Assembly: GCF_007655135.1 (NCBI RefSeq)
Contig: NC_045134.1
Span: 12,482,982 to 12,546,981, forward strand
Direction: 5' to 3'
DNA length: 64,000 nucleotides
DNA from: Punica granatum
Taxonomy: Eukaryota > Streptophyta > Magnoliopsida > Myrtales > Lythraceae
Shown: in pieces, positions 22,551 to 33,988 of the stretch
Position numbering within the stretch: the stretch's first letter is position 1
Layout of the letters: each line of letters begins with the position of its first letter
Translations under genes and position numbers: made by a program
The notes under the pieces: model-generated
What the model was told of the DNA's origin: nothing
The model's input: the letters and a program-made list of their open reading frames with translations, nothing else
The model's database searches: none

Positions 22551-24446
22551 GATCACCGAGCATCCAGGCCGAGCGGAGTTTCGATGTGAGAAAAGAAAAT
22601 TGTGTGCACGATCGAAGAGAAATGCGAACTTTTTGGGGGAGAATTCAGGAAGATCAATTGATGGTTCGCTTCCTTACTGCCCTCGCAGTCGCAGGCGGGG
22701 CTGTAGATTTGAAGATTCTGACTCATTCCGGAAGAATGAAGCTGTAGAGATGTGAGAGCTGATTTAACCATTCATTGAGAGGAAGAGCTTGTTCTCGGCA
22801 ATAACTTGCCAAAACAATAGAGGTTCGATGTCTCTTCAGAGAACATTTAAACATCTTAATATATAATGTAGCCAGTTAGCAAATAGCCAGCTAGGAAATA
22901 TTTCCGTTCAGAATTAAGATTGCTGACTGCAAATATTCCGTGTAATTGCCACTGTAAGTAATATTATATGCGTATAAAAGCTACAGGAAAGTTTCCGTTC
23001 CTCCTCCTTTGCAGAAAGTTTGATAGTTCATCATTCAAATATGTTACTTCCAAAAAGGAGAAAATCTTAATCGATCTTCTTAACTTCTGAAACGCCAGGA
23101 TCAGAGCAATAGGAATTCTAGCCTTATCATATATGAAGCTTTAATTTCTCATCTCCACCACAAGCAAATGATTTCCCCGAGAATTGCTGGAAATGGTCCA
23201 TCCCGAACCATTACTACTGGGGAGGCTCGAATTACTCCTAACCAATGTACCTGGTTCCAGCTACACCAATCTAAAGAGAAGATATAATCATTTCATAAAT
23301 GTTGCTCTTGACAGAGGAATACATAGATTCTTTTCTGCTTTTTGGTGAGACTTTTCAGCCAATAGGCTGAGAGTAATCCTGCTCATTCGTCAACTTGGCA
23401 TTAGCCACCTTACAGTGGGGTTCGAACTCCTGCACCGCAGCCCATTAATTTTTTTTTTCTTTTGATTCCATAAAAGTGATAAGAAAGCAACAAGGGAAAA
23501 CACATGGCGATCTTACTCAGAGAAAAGAAGAGAACATTTGAGCAAAAGGGTGTCCTATTTTTTTTTCACCCCCTTAGAACAAATAACAATATCCTTATAC
23601 TAGGTTCATGAGCCTTCATAGTAATAATAATAAAAAAACAATATATCCCTTGGGCACAAACACATGCAACGTCCCCTTGTGTCCCTCACTTGCTGCAATA
23701 ACTGATAGCTGAGTACCCCCTGTTCATTATATGCTTGATGAGGGGTCGAATATGTTATAGAAGATTCAATGTCGTCAATTACTGATAGGAGATTAACAAC
23801 AAATATCTTCTTTTAGTACATAATATATGCTGTCACATACGAACGATTTCTATATTAAGGAAAGCTTGGACAGTTTGCTACGCTGGAAATTCACCGGATT
23901 TAGGTAACCACCAATAATCTTCTCCTTGTCAATATAAAATTTCGTGGTGCTGGCGAGACTTAAATAAGCGGCACTCCTTGGGAACGTGCCAAATGTTGCC
24001 TAGAGTACATTATTATGCAACTCTTTGCAATCAAGATATGTCAGCAGTTCTCTCCGTGGCTTTCTAATCAAGAAATGTGACTTATTATCTCTTTTTGTGG
24101 CCAAAAGAAAAAGAAGTGGTTCTTTCACCGGCTGAAGATAGCTATGACAAATAGCGTTTAGGAAGTCAAATTTTCTTACTATAAACAGTAACTAGGCAAT
24201 GAAAAAAAGAATATTAGTTGGGTATTACTCATCCATTTTGAATGAGTAATAATCAATTAAAGTACTTATAAGTGGGAATATTTGAGCCCGTTGTGGAGCC
24301 AGATTTTTTACTTTCAGATACTTTGATTGGTTCCTACACAGCTAAGTGGCTGAGTAATACTCACCGAATATTTGCTCCTACATATAGACGCTTTGTGCTG
24401 ATTTGTAAAAAGTTAATTAAGGTCGATGTTTTTTGAGAATGTACTT
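22551..24446. other. Intergenic spacer downstream of the peptide gene
   Basis: The first 400 bases probably include the 3' UTR. Near 23425, GGGGTTCGAACTCC followed by a T run looks like an RNA polymerase III B box of a SINE fragment, but no A box or TSD could be placed. No gene is seen elsewhere. Confidence 0.5.
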
Positions 24447-24455
24447 ATAATTTTT

Positions 24456-24855
24456 GGGTTAATCACCTAAAAAAGCACGACCGTTACACTTTTTCTTAAA
24501 TATAGCACGACCTTTAGAAAATAGCACATAAATGCACGACTTTTGCATTTTTTTTCTAAATATAGCACGACATTTGGAGAGTAGCACCATAAGGCATGAC
24601 ATTTGCACTTTTTCTTAAATATAGCACAATATTTTAAAAATAGTGTAGAAAAGCACGACCTTTAGGCACAGTCTTCTTTTTTAACATGCTAGAATTGCAG
24701 CTAAACTTAAAGGCCGTGTCTTTCTGTGTTTTTTTTAAATGCCGTGTTATATTTAGAAAAAAGTGCAAAGGTCGTGCATTTCTGTGATATTTTCTAAATA
24801 TCGTGCTATATTTAGGAAAAAGTCTAAAGGTCGTGCTTTTCTAGATAATTAACGC
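24456..24855. mobile_element. 400-bp Mutator-like foldback MITE
   Basis: Terminal inverted repeats start GGGTTAATCACCTAAAAAAG on the left and, reverse-complemented, GCGTTAATTATCTAGAAAAG on the right. They are flanked by 9-bp near-identical repeats, ATAATTTTT (24447-24455) and TTAATTTTT (24856-24864), the TSD length of Mutator-like elements. Each arm consists of diverged tandem blocks built around AAATATAGCACGACC, facing each other across a short loop near 24680. No coding sequence is seen. The TSD has one mismatch, so class assignment is probable rather than certain. Confidence 0.75.
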
Positions 24856-24864
24856 TTAATTTTT

Positions 24865-26225
24865 TGATAAAAAATTTCGTTCTTCGAATAAGCTTTTTAA
24901 TGATTTTGAAAACATTATTTATCATAATTTAGTTTATTTTAATAATTCTCAAAATTGCTCCCATTTATCCGATTCATATATGAGAACTATAATATATTAC
25001 GGGGAGTTAGACTTTACGCACCAATAATCGCTGCAATAGATCCGATAGAGTTTATACTTGGAAGTCATATTGTACAAGCAAAGCTGTCAAAATCAACTTT
25101 TTCTTTAAGGAAAAAAAAAACAGTGAATGCAGAATTGATTTGTACAATCGGACTGCAGAAGTGGTAGGTTTTTATGAAAAATGAATATAACGCTTAAAAA
25201 ATATTTGCATACATATATACATATACATGTACATAATAATCCTTGTAGCATGAAAATAAGATAATGAATATTCGTACTAATGTTCTTTACAGTAAAATAA
25301 ATATATATTTTTCTTTTTTTATTTAATTTATTTGTAGCGGCAAAGTACACATCAATCGATTTCGAGAAACAATCTTGTTAGAGGCCACCACATCTCTCTC
25401 CACTGTCAACTGAATTCCTATAAGCGTTGTCTTTGTGAGGAGGATACCAAGCCAAATACATCATCCTTTATCTCCGTGGAGATCTCTGCGATCCCTTATG
25501 CACAATCTTCACGATCCCCTATGCATGGCATCTCTCTTGCAGCTCTTCTTAATGGAGGATCATTGAGTTTTGATCATAAAAACTTCGTCAAGGCCATCAT
25601 GGAAACAGAATCCACAAGTTTTTGAGTAGCACATAGAGGATTGTTAATACTACTAAGGTAGAGAGAACAATACCAGAAGTCAATTGAAACGCTAACCTCG
25701 CCCAATATCGCTCTTCCATGCTTGTAGCTTGAGGACCCTCATGTTCTTTAGGCTCTCTCATCGAGGAACGAATTCTTCCTCATCTCTCGTTCTTTGCAGC
25801 GATGAGTTTGGCTTTGTAATCCACTGATAATCATATAAGGCACCTAAGCAAAGAGATATGCGCGTTATTTATAGAATAATTAGTACTTTGAATTTGAAAA
25901 AAAAACATATACTTAGGAATCTTTTTCAATTATTGAGAAAAAAATTTTATTTATCAAATAATTCTTTAATTGTATATCACACTATGCGAATAATATGGAC
26001 AAATTCCAGGATTCATTGAATATAATATGAATAAAAAATAGTAAAAGCTCATTTCACTGGAAGTGAATGGTTAGTTAAACGTAGAGATGGGAGTTTATAG
26101 TTCAAGTGCAAATACATGCCATTTTCGGCTTTTATATATTATAATTGAACATTGGGGACTTTTTTATTTTTTCAAGAAAAAAATTAATTAATACTTATTC
26201 GCGAATTCAGTAGTTTTGGAACAAG
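24865..26225. other. AT-rich intergenic spacer
   Basis: Only the small membrane-protein-like frame at 25597-25761 (listed separately) stands out. The rest is low-complexity AT-rich sequence. Confidence 0.5.
25597..25761 (-). CDS. Hypothetical 54-aa single-pass membrane protein
   Basis: The minus strand has an ATG shortly after an in-frame TGA. It encodes 54 aa: a charged head (MREPKEHEGPQATS, then MEERYWARLAF) followed by an uninterrupted hydrophobic helix (SGIVLSTLVVLTILYVLL) and a short tail ending WILFP. The topology is convincing for a small membrane peptide, and composition differs from the AT-rich flanks. No family is recognised. It may be a remnant of a longer gene, since the DNA downstream (25597 towards 25360) is also GC-richer. 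Confidence 0.25.
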   Translation of the reverse strand: MREPKEHEGPQATSMEERYWARLAFQLTSGIVLSTLVVLTILYVLLKNLWILFP

Positions 26226-27345
26226 GTTTGTGTTGTAAAGAATCTCTGGACTCTCCTCAATTAGATCTGAATCGTTATGGGTAGCATGGGTTAATAGATA
26301 CCTTGTCAAGAGGAGAAGCATATATGTGGTCACTTAAAGCTCCCGATGACTGTTCGTGGAACTGGAGGAAGCTACTACAGCTCAGGACTATGCTACTACC
26401 ATTTATTCATTGCAGGATTGGCTCGGGTTTAGATACTTCCTTCTGGTATGTCCCCTGGCTACCTGTAGGAACTCAGGTGCTTTCCGTCTATAGGAGAACT
26501 AATAGGCTCCCGTCAGTTCTATTCTTGCATCCGGCCGTTGGGTCTAGCCTTAGAAGTTCTGATCCCCAGTCTGCATCTATTCGTGAGCTTGCTGAAAGGT
26601 TGGAATAGCTGAGCACTATTCGATTGTGTGGTCTCCTCAAAAACCTGGTCACTACTGCCAATGCTTGGAAATAAATTTTTTGGGTTAAGCAAGCCAAAGG
26701 TGGAGTGGCGAAGAGCAATATGGGTTCGAAGGTCCTATGCCTATATCTTCCGCCATCAGTTGCCTAGCTATCCAAGGCAAGTTGATCACTAAAGATAAAT
26801 TGCAGAGGTGGAAGGTTGAGCTTGCTGCAGGAGAGTGTGAATTTTGCAGTAGTCAGCTAGAAAGTCGAGATCACTTTTTCTTTAGTTGCCCTGTTTACAC
26901 AAGGGATATGGATGAGCTTATTGGCTCGGGTAGGCGTTCAGCGCTCCGCTGCAGATTGGCACACTGAATTTTGTTGGATTCCCTAAAAGGCAGGAAATTG
27001 GATGTCATTTGCTTGAAACTTCTGTGGACTCATTTTATGTATATTGCATTTGGAGGGAGCGGAACAGCAGCAGGCTATACAGGAAGCAGATTACAACACC
27101 CGGTACTTTGGTGCAAAAAATCATAGGGGAAGTGAAGTAAAAGATGAAAGTAGCTGTGCTCCCTAGAGTGAGTACAAAATTGTAAATTTTGTAATAGCGG
27201 CTAGACTAGGCCTTGCTGATATATGAGTTGGTTCTGATGATTATTTAGATGTCTATGGCTGTACTAGATGAGTGGTTGTTATACTGATTATCTTTTGATC
27301 GATGAATTATCACTCATAAAAAAAAATAAATAAAAATAAATAAGA
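26226..27345 (+). mobile_element. 5'-truncated L1-type LINE remnant
   Basis: Fragments of the LINE reverse-transcriptase C-terminus and zf-RVT domain appear in order. CSWNWRKLLQL and LDTSFWYVPWLP lie near 26350-26460. Then ISCLAIQGKLITKDKLQRW and CEFCSSQLESRDHFFFSCP lie near 26750-26900. A further piece, YCIWRERNSSRLYRKQ, is near 27040-27090. Frameshifts and stops separate them, so the copy is dead. It ends in an A-rich, TAAA-rich tail at 27318-27345, and the 5' part is missing, as is typical of aborted LINE insertions. Confidence 0.82.
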
Positions 27346-27491
27346 ATCATCCATAATCAATTATAATAGAATGTGCCACGATTAACCTTTAAGAAACTTT
27401 CAGCTCATGATTGACCGTCTTTTTGATGGTTCAGACTTCAGAGAATCTAATACTTCATTGAAAATCAAGAATAAACATTAAAAAAATATTA

Positions 27492-27766
27492 CTTTTTTTT
27501 TTGCCAGGCAAATAAGGTTTTATTTCATACTAACCAACATCAATTACGTTATTATAAATCTCAGATAACACTCTATCATTACAAAGAGTCGAGAATAAAG
27601 GAAATGATGGCATTTCTACTCAATCCTCATGGCACATCTCCCTCTTGATATGGGAAGCAATCCAATCTGCGCATAAATTCGCATGTCTCCTCACCAAGCT
27701 TAAGTGAAAACAAGAGAAGAACATCCCACTATCTCTGATCTCCTCAAATGAAATTCTTGAAAAATG
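27492..27766 (-). mobile_element. LINE 3'-end fragment (RNase H tail)
   Basis: On the minus strand the sequence encodes FHLSLVRRHANLCADWIAS, the typical C-terminal RNase H motif of plant LINEs. A stop, a short 3' UTR and an A tail (plus-strand T run from 27493) follow. It is flanked by AAAATATTA at 27483-27491 and again at 27767-27775, a plausible target-site duplication. It is severely 5'-truncated. Confidence 0.75.
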
Positions 27767-29859
27767 AAAATATTATCATAAATATCTTGGGCTACGTCCC
27801 CCAAATTACCCAAAAAAGAAAATATTATCATAAATATCAAAGGCTTTCGTGGAAAACAAAATATTTTCTTGATAAATTAAATAGTATATGTGCAATCTAT
27901 GTAATGTTTTCTCAATTCATGAATAAATTTTGATTTTTCAAAAAGATTAGCTTTTTTGATAAATTAATTTTTTTATAAATTGATTTTCTTATGCATCGGC
28001 GCAAAGTGCGAGCCTATAGCTAGTTTCATTAATGATATTAATTTCTTCGAGTAACTAAAAAATATCAGCCACGAGTTGGAGTTTTCAAAAGATGGTGCGA
28101 TGAGTTGACCTCTCATAAAAAAAATCCCCCTCTTGAAGTTTTTATATGACTCTCCTGTTTTTGTGTATTATAATTATAACTAAGTGGATACCGCGCAACG
28201 TTAATTAAGGTTTTAATTATATTTACTACATATAATATTATGAAAATAAGAACATTATTTATAAATATTCTTTACGTGAATTTTTATTAGATTAGAAGCC
28301 CCATGCTATGGGAGAGAGCCCAATTAACCACTCAAACTCATTGGCTTTCCACTTCCTCATGGGGCCGCTCCAGATGGGCAAATCAGTATGGAATTAGAGC
28401 TCTGGTGGGGATATTGCCTATCCAATAACTTCTATGGAAAAAAAAAATATAATATATAAAGGAAGTAAAGCAAATTAAAACTATAACAACTTCCGCAAAA
28501 ATATTGATTTATGTGTTTGTTGAATGGTCATGTCATTGTATCTACTTTTTACTATTTGCATATCAGCAAATTTAAACTTGTGTCCGTTGATGGGTAATTG
28601 ATTTTCTTTTAACTCAGTCACTGCCGTTGTAAGTAAGAACAATATCTTTACATCAACATATACTGGACGGTACTTCAATGAGACTGCAGTTATCTTGAAA
28701 TTCTTGATGGTGTATAAACCTCATTCGTGAAGTAAGGATCTGAACAAATCGATCTGAGATCTTGCACGCTTTAAAGAACCCTAATTTCATTACAAACAAT
28801 AATAATTTAATAAATAATAAAGTCTTGTATTTTAAAATAATATATTTAGTAAAAAAATTCTAAAATATACATATTTATCAAGGAAAATCATGTTAAAGCT
28901 AATGACTTCATTAGTCATTGTGTTCACGGAATTCCACAATCTTGTCAATCTCATATGTCTCTTTCTCATGTCTCAATTCTTTTATCATATGATAAATTAT
29001 TGTAGTATCTCAAAATTTGTAATATTATACATTAAAAAGGATAAATGAATCAAAAGAAAAATATCAAGGATTTTACACATGAGCATATTTTTATTCTTTT
29101 CAAGCAAGTTTAATGGGAGGAAAGATCATACTTATTTGTACTCATGTTGCGACAAGGCAACAATCCCGCGCTTGTCAGGGAAGGAAAGATCATACATATT
29201 TGTAATCATGTTGCGGCAAGGCAACGATCTCGCGTTGGTCAGGGAAGGTCTGGAAAGCGGGTGCATTACGATGGAGAGGGTGAACGGGAAGAATGGAAAA
29301 GCTTTGAATTGTAGATACCAGTACCATCATAATTTATTTATAGAATAGAGTTTGGATATAAAATTGGCAAATACCTGAATTCAGCAAACTCAAATTTCCG
29401 TTTTTGCTTGAAAAAATCTACCACAATTCTATTTGAATTAGGTAACATAAATATTCTTTTTGATAGGTCATTGGAAAAATAAAATAAATTATTCTTTTTT
29501 ATTCTAATGAAAAATATTCTTTTTCACATATTAGGAAACATAAATATTAGGTGTAGGTGTAAGAACCTAGTCTATATGTTGACTTGCCAAAGCCCTGTCG
29601 GGGACCTATTGATTATTATTGAATAAGAAAGCTATATCTATGCACACGTTGATATATAATATAACTAATTAATAAAATTTAAAATAATCTTAATGAGAAT
29701 ATTTTCTTGATTTTTCTTGATAAAAGAATATAATTTTTTTAATATATAAGTGATAACGTGGCAAAACGAGATAATTTTGTTTCTTATTTTTAATGATGTG
29801 ACGAGCGTGGTAATTTGACTTGAACTTTTTTTTCATATATATATTAGGAGGTGCACATG
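27767..29859. other. AT-rich intergenic spacer
   Basis: No gene is supported. A 21-bp block occurs twice (27766-27786 and 27818-27838). A 64-bp tandem duplication is listed at 29119-29247. Open frames here are short and lack domains. Confidence 0.55.
29119..29247. repeat. 64-bp tandem duplication
   Basis: Two adjacent copies share GGAAAGATCATAC, TCATGTTGCG and CAAGGCAA with the same 64-bp offset (for example AAAGATCATAC at 29121 and 29185). They differ at a few positions. Confidence 0.9.
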
Positions 29860-31998
29860 TGTGTTAACCCGAATTTCGTCTAGTCGGATACGTGGGACGC
29901 GTGACGGACACACGTGAAAATGAGTCGCCATTTGCCATTTTACGACCCGAAAATCGAGGGCCGACAAGTTACCCGGGCCTAGGGGTACGAGTACACCTAG
30001 TTGCTAAGGCATTGGTCTTGCGGAGCCGAAAATTTCGAATTCGGGGGTTCTATTACGTGCGGATTTATATCCCGCACGCCCTTTCGGTACTATGTTTGTC
30101 TATGGTTTGCCGTTTTATTTCATTTACCGCGTGATTTAGGTTGCACTCGCCTTGCCCGTTTTGACACTGTAATTTCGATGAAACGCTCAGACCGTCTGCT
30201 CACCGACCGGGGTCCTTACAATGATTGAATGAAGATACAGAAAAACGTCCTTACAATGTGCTCTCAAACAAATACAAAATACAGACGCGATACAGTAGAT
30301 GGACCCGATCAATTTGCATTAGGCCAAATATTTCACTCGTGCTTACCGTGTGATTTTGAATGATCGAAATTGAAATTAAGGCAACGCGGGCTCAAAGAGC
30401 CGGGGGTCGGGTCCAACCGAACCGACGGATAGCAGAAGAGTCGTTTGATTCCCGTGATAGCCGTACGATCGGTCGAGCTCCTGGGTCATGTCCGGCCACA
30501 ACTTACTTACCCGATCCAAGTCGTCTTCCACATAGACACTACTAGGAGCAAGGTAGTAAGTCGAAGCAAGACCCGATTCCGCACTGGGGTTGCACGCACT
30601 CGGTGTGTGTGGGAGGTTGGACCCCGTGATCGAAGGCTTAGGGGCGTTGGATCCCGTGCATGACGTATCCTATGGGTTCGGGCATGAACCGCGATCAAAC
30701 AACGAGAAATAGACGAAAATATACGAAAGTAGATGTAAACAGATGAAAACTGACAAAAGCAAACAAAAGCAGATAAAGCCGATGGATGCAAACAAGTGGT
30801 GTATTAAGCAAAGTTTACGTGACTAATCCAATTATGAACCAGGGTTATTTGACAAATAATTTCCTAACCTAAACGAACGAAAGAACACATTTGTGTACAG
30901 TGCTAGTTCGACTAAAGATGTGTGGGTCTATTTTATATTGTTATGTATGGTGACGATGCGATTTATTACGAATTAGGCAAAGAGCGTGTGTTTTCACCTG
31001 AAAATCCAAAACCCATCCCTCTTTGCCTATTTGCCCGTATTTGATTAGGTTGAGTACACAATTAGTCGAATTTTGCGTTTTTTGACAAAAGAACCCGCTC
31101 TATGACGCGATTACCGATAATTTATTAATTCATGCACTTTGCTTAAAGCCGAGTGATTTATTTAATCAAGTTACACGTCTCTTTTCCCGTATGTGAAATT
31201 CTTTAGTAATTACCGTCCTACGCCTTGGGTACTATGGTCTTGTGAATTGGCTTGTGATACGAAAACCGAGACGCAAATCTATGCATATTATTAAGAAACT
31301 AATACGCCTAACCTACCATTCATTGACTTATTAAAGCCAAACGGGCAAGGTAGAGTTACACGTAATCATATATCACTCACAATCATAATACACATTTCAC
31401 AAATTTATCCAAGGACCGAATTGGAACAATTTCAAAGAACTGAGCTGATTTGAAAATTCGGTCAAAGTTTTAGGGACTAAACTGAAACAGATTAAAAGGT
31501 TCCTTAGGATGATTGAAAAATTATGGAACAAATTAAAAAGTTCCTCAGATCAACCTCCACACCGTCTTCGAGCCCCACCGACATCGGCCTATTGTCTTCT
31601 TGTCTCTTCAATTTTCGTCTTTTCACTCCAAGACTTGAGGGGATATGCAAACAAGAAACAAACACGGGAGAATCGGGGCAAAGGCAAATATTCGAACCAT
31701 GAACGGGATCGAGAGTGTAACTAATAAAACGAACTCCAAGTCCGCAATTCAAATCTGTCATGACTTCTAAAAAGAAACCGATGACTTGATTCCATAACAC
31801 CCAGAATGGCATAAAACATTAAGAAAATCGATACTGAGACATCTAGGCACAATAACGACCCATCCAATGACTCGGAGGAGGTCAAAACGAGTCTCTAAGG
31901 ATCATACCCGAGACGAACCAGCATGTAAAAGTCCCTCACCTCAACCTTTTAAGAGACTACTAAGTCATGGAGCATGAGAGATAAGTCCAAGACATTTA

Positions 31999-32416
31999 AT
32001 GCCCCGTTTGGATTGAGAGAAATTTGATTTTAATTTTAACTTTAACTTTAACTCAACACACTACACAACAAAAATACACGTTTCCCAAGTCAAATTTATA
32101 ATCACATCTCATTTGTCATTTTCCACAATCAAAATCAAAATCAAAATAACTTTAACTTTGAATCCAAACGGCCCCTTAGAGCCTGTTTGGATTCCCAAAC
32201 ACCAAATTTTTAACTTTAACTTTAACTCCACACTACACAACAAAAATGCACATTTCCCAAGTTAAAAATTTTAACTTTAACTTTAACTCAACACACTACA
32301 TAACAAAAACACACGTTTCCCAAGTCAAATTTATAATCACATCTCATTTGTCATTTTTCACAATTAAAATCAAAATCAAAATTAAAGTTACTTTAACTCT
32401 AAATCCAAACGCACCC
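31999..32416. mobile_element. Two adjacent related MITEs (PIF/Harbinger-like)
   Basis: Copy 1 (31999-32175) and copy 2 (32179-32416) each start with a GTTTGGATT-type end and finish with AATCCAAACG. TTA trinucleotides lie before, between and after them (31996, 32176, 32417), as expected for PIF/Harbinger TSDs. Both contain the same interior (TTAACTTTAACTTTAACTC and TTTATAATCACATCTCATTT). Copy 2 has an extra partial duplication of it. They are non-coding and nested in the old solo LTR. Confidence 0.75.
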
Positions 32417-33983
32417 TTAACTTCATCAGAGACCCACTTCAAATCTTTAAGAATGACCCCATCAAGCAGTTTTAAAAATTAAATCAGCCACATGCTTGCA
32501 CATAATATAATGATTTCATGCTCATGCTAAAAAATTTCCGAATCATGCAAGAATTATCATGCAATTCTGTCACTACCTCAAACTTATTCTTTAAAAATCG
32601 AAAATCGAGCTAGAACCGCCTTAAGTGGACCAAGAATCGTCCCACAAGTCTGTCCAGCACTCAAAAGGGACATTCTCATCGAAACCATACCGAATATTCT
32701 CAAAGTGATCAACAGAGTACCACCTAACTCAGCCATGTGATATATATGCTCCAAAATTCTCAAGATTGTATGAAGTAACTCACAATCAATGAAAGAATCA
32801 GCATATGACACAGCCTCATACACACATGCAGCGTTAAATCACGGAAATCACACCGAACATGCTAATGTACATCCATGGGTCAACACTTCATTCAGCCCGT
32901 AACTCCAACATCATTTCATGCAAACAAAACCAAGTGCAATGGCCATGAATTGAATGAAACTTTAATATAATCTCAGCCATGCCCTCAAGTGTCACAGCAA
33001 GTTCTAAAATTCGTTCCCAAGCATCCTGAATCGAGCGAGAAAAATCCTGAAGTTCAGCCACACCTTCGGGCTTAATATGTAACCGTAGAGATCAGGTTAA
33101 GGCTACTTCAATATTCCGAATAATCACTCCACAACACAACCCAAGCATGAACAATTCATTTGAGATTAAAGAAGTTCACCTAACTCCTCTTATACTCGAG
33201 GAAAGTTGTTGCTCGGTGCCGTGGTGGAAAGGCTCGAGAGAGAGCTGAGCTCTCGGCGGGTGAGCAGCCACCGCAAACAGCAGTCCGTGGGGGCTCAGTG
33301 GAAGGCCGGAAACACATCAAGAGGCAAGCTCAAGGAGCTCAGGAGGTCCCACAGGGAGCGGCAAGAGTTCGGTAGGCCACGGGGAGGCGGCAGCACCTAC
33401 AAAAAGGAAGAGATGGACAAACCGAAACTAAATACGAGCATATGAAGGACACTGGAAACAGAGAGAGATAGGGAGGTAGAACTTAGCTCTGTTATGGCGG
33501 GTCAGAACGCATGAGATGATGAACCGCTTTTGCTCTTGCCTTCTGGGAAGGTTGCGGTGATGGAGATGCAGTCACAGAGCTGCAGGCGTTCAGAGGAGCA
33601 AAAAGGAGCGATCGAGAAAGAGAGAGCTGGTGTCTATGGCCTCCGTGTTTGTGGCCTCCAGGTCTGCTTCAAGCTGAGACCGACGGAGATGAATGAGGAT
33701 GCTGCTGCTGGTATGGTGCTGTTGAACTGAAGTTGCTGGTGTGGTGCTTAGATGGAGCCGAGTGAGAGGAGGAGAGTTCTTGCTGCCAAATCCCCAAAAC
33801 TCAGGAGTTCTCCAGGAAGAAAAAAAAAAGGTCGATGGTGATGGACGGACAAGCTGCAGCTGAGGAGACAGATGGCGTGTGTCAGGAGGGGAAGGGAGGG
33901 AAGGGTTTCTTGTACTCAATCTTGTGACAGAGCTGTGGCCAGTGGTTCCTAGGGATGACATGAACGTCCGAAATTTTTGTGAA

Positions 33984-33988
33984 CTTCT
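33984..33988. repeat. Target-site duplication CTTCT (left)
   Basis: Identical 5-mer at 47661-47665 on the other side of the Ogre-like element. Confidence 0.9.

Noticed and set aside
23880..24030. Faint leucine-rich-repeat-like minus-strand translation
   Set aside because: Only a few residues fit and the frame breaks repeatedly; not enough for a pseudogene call.
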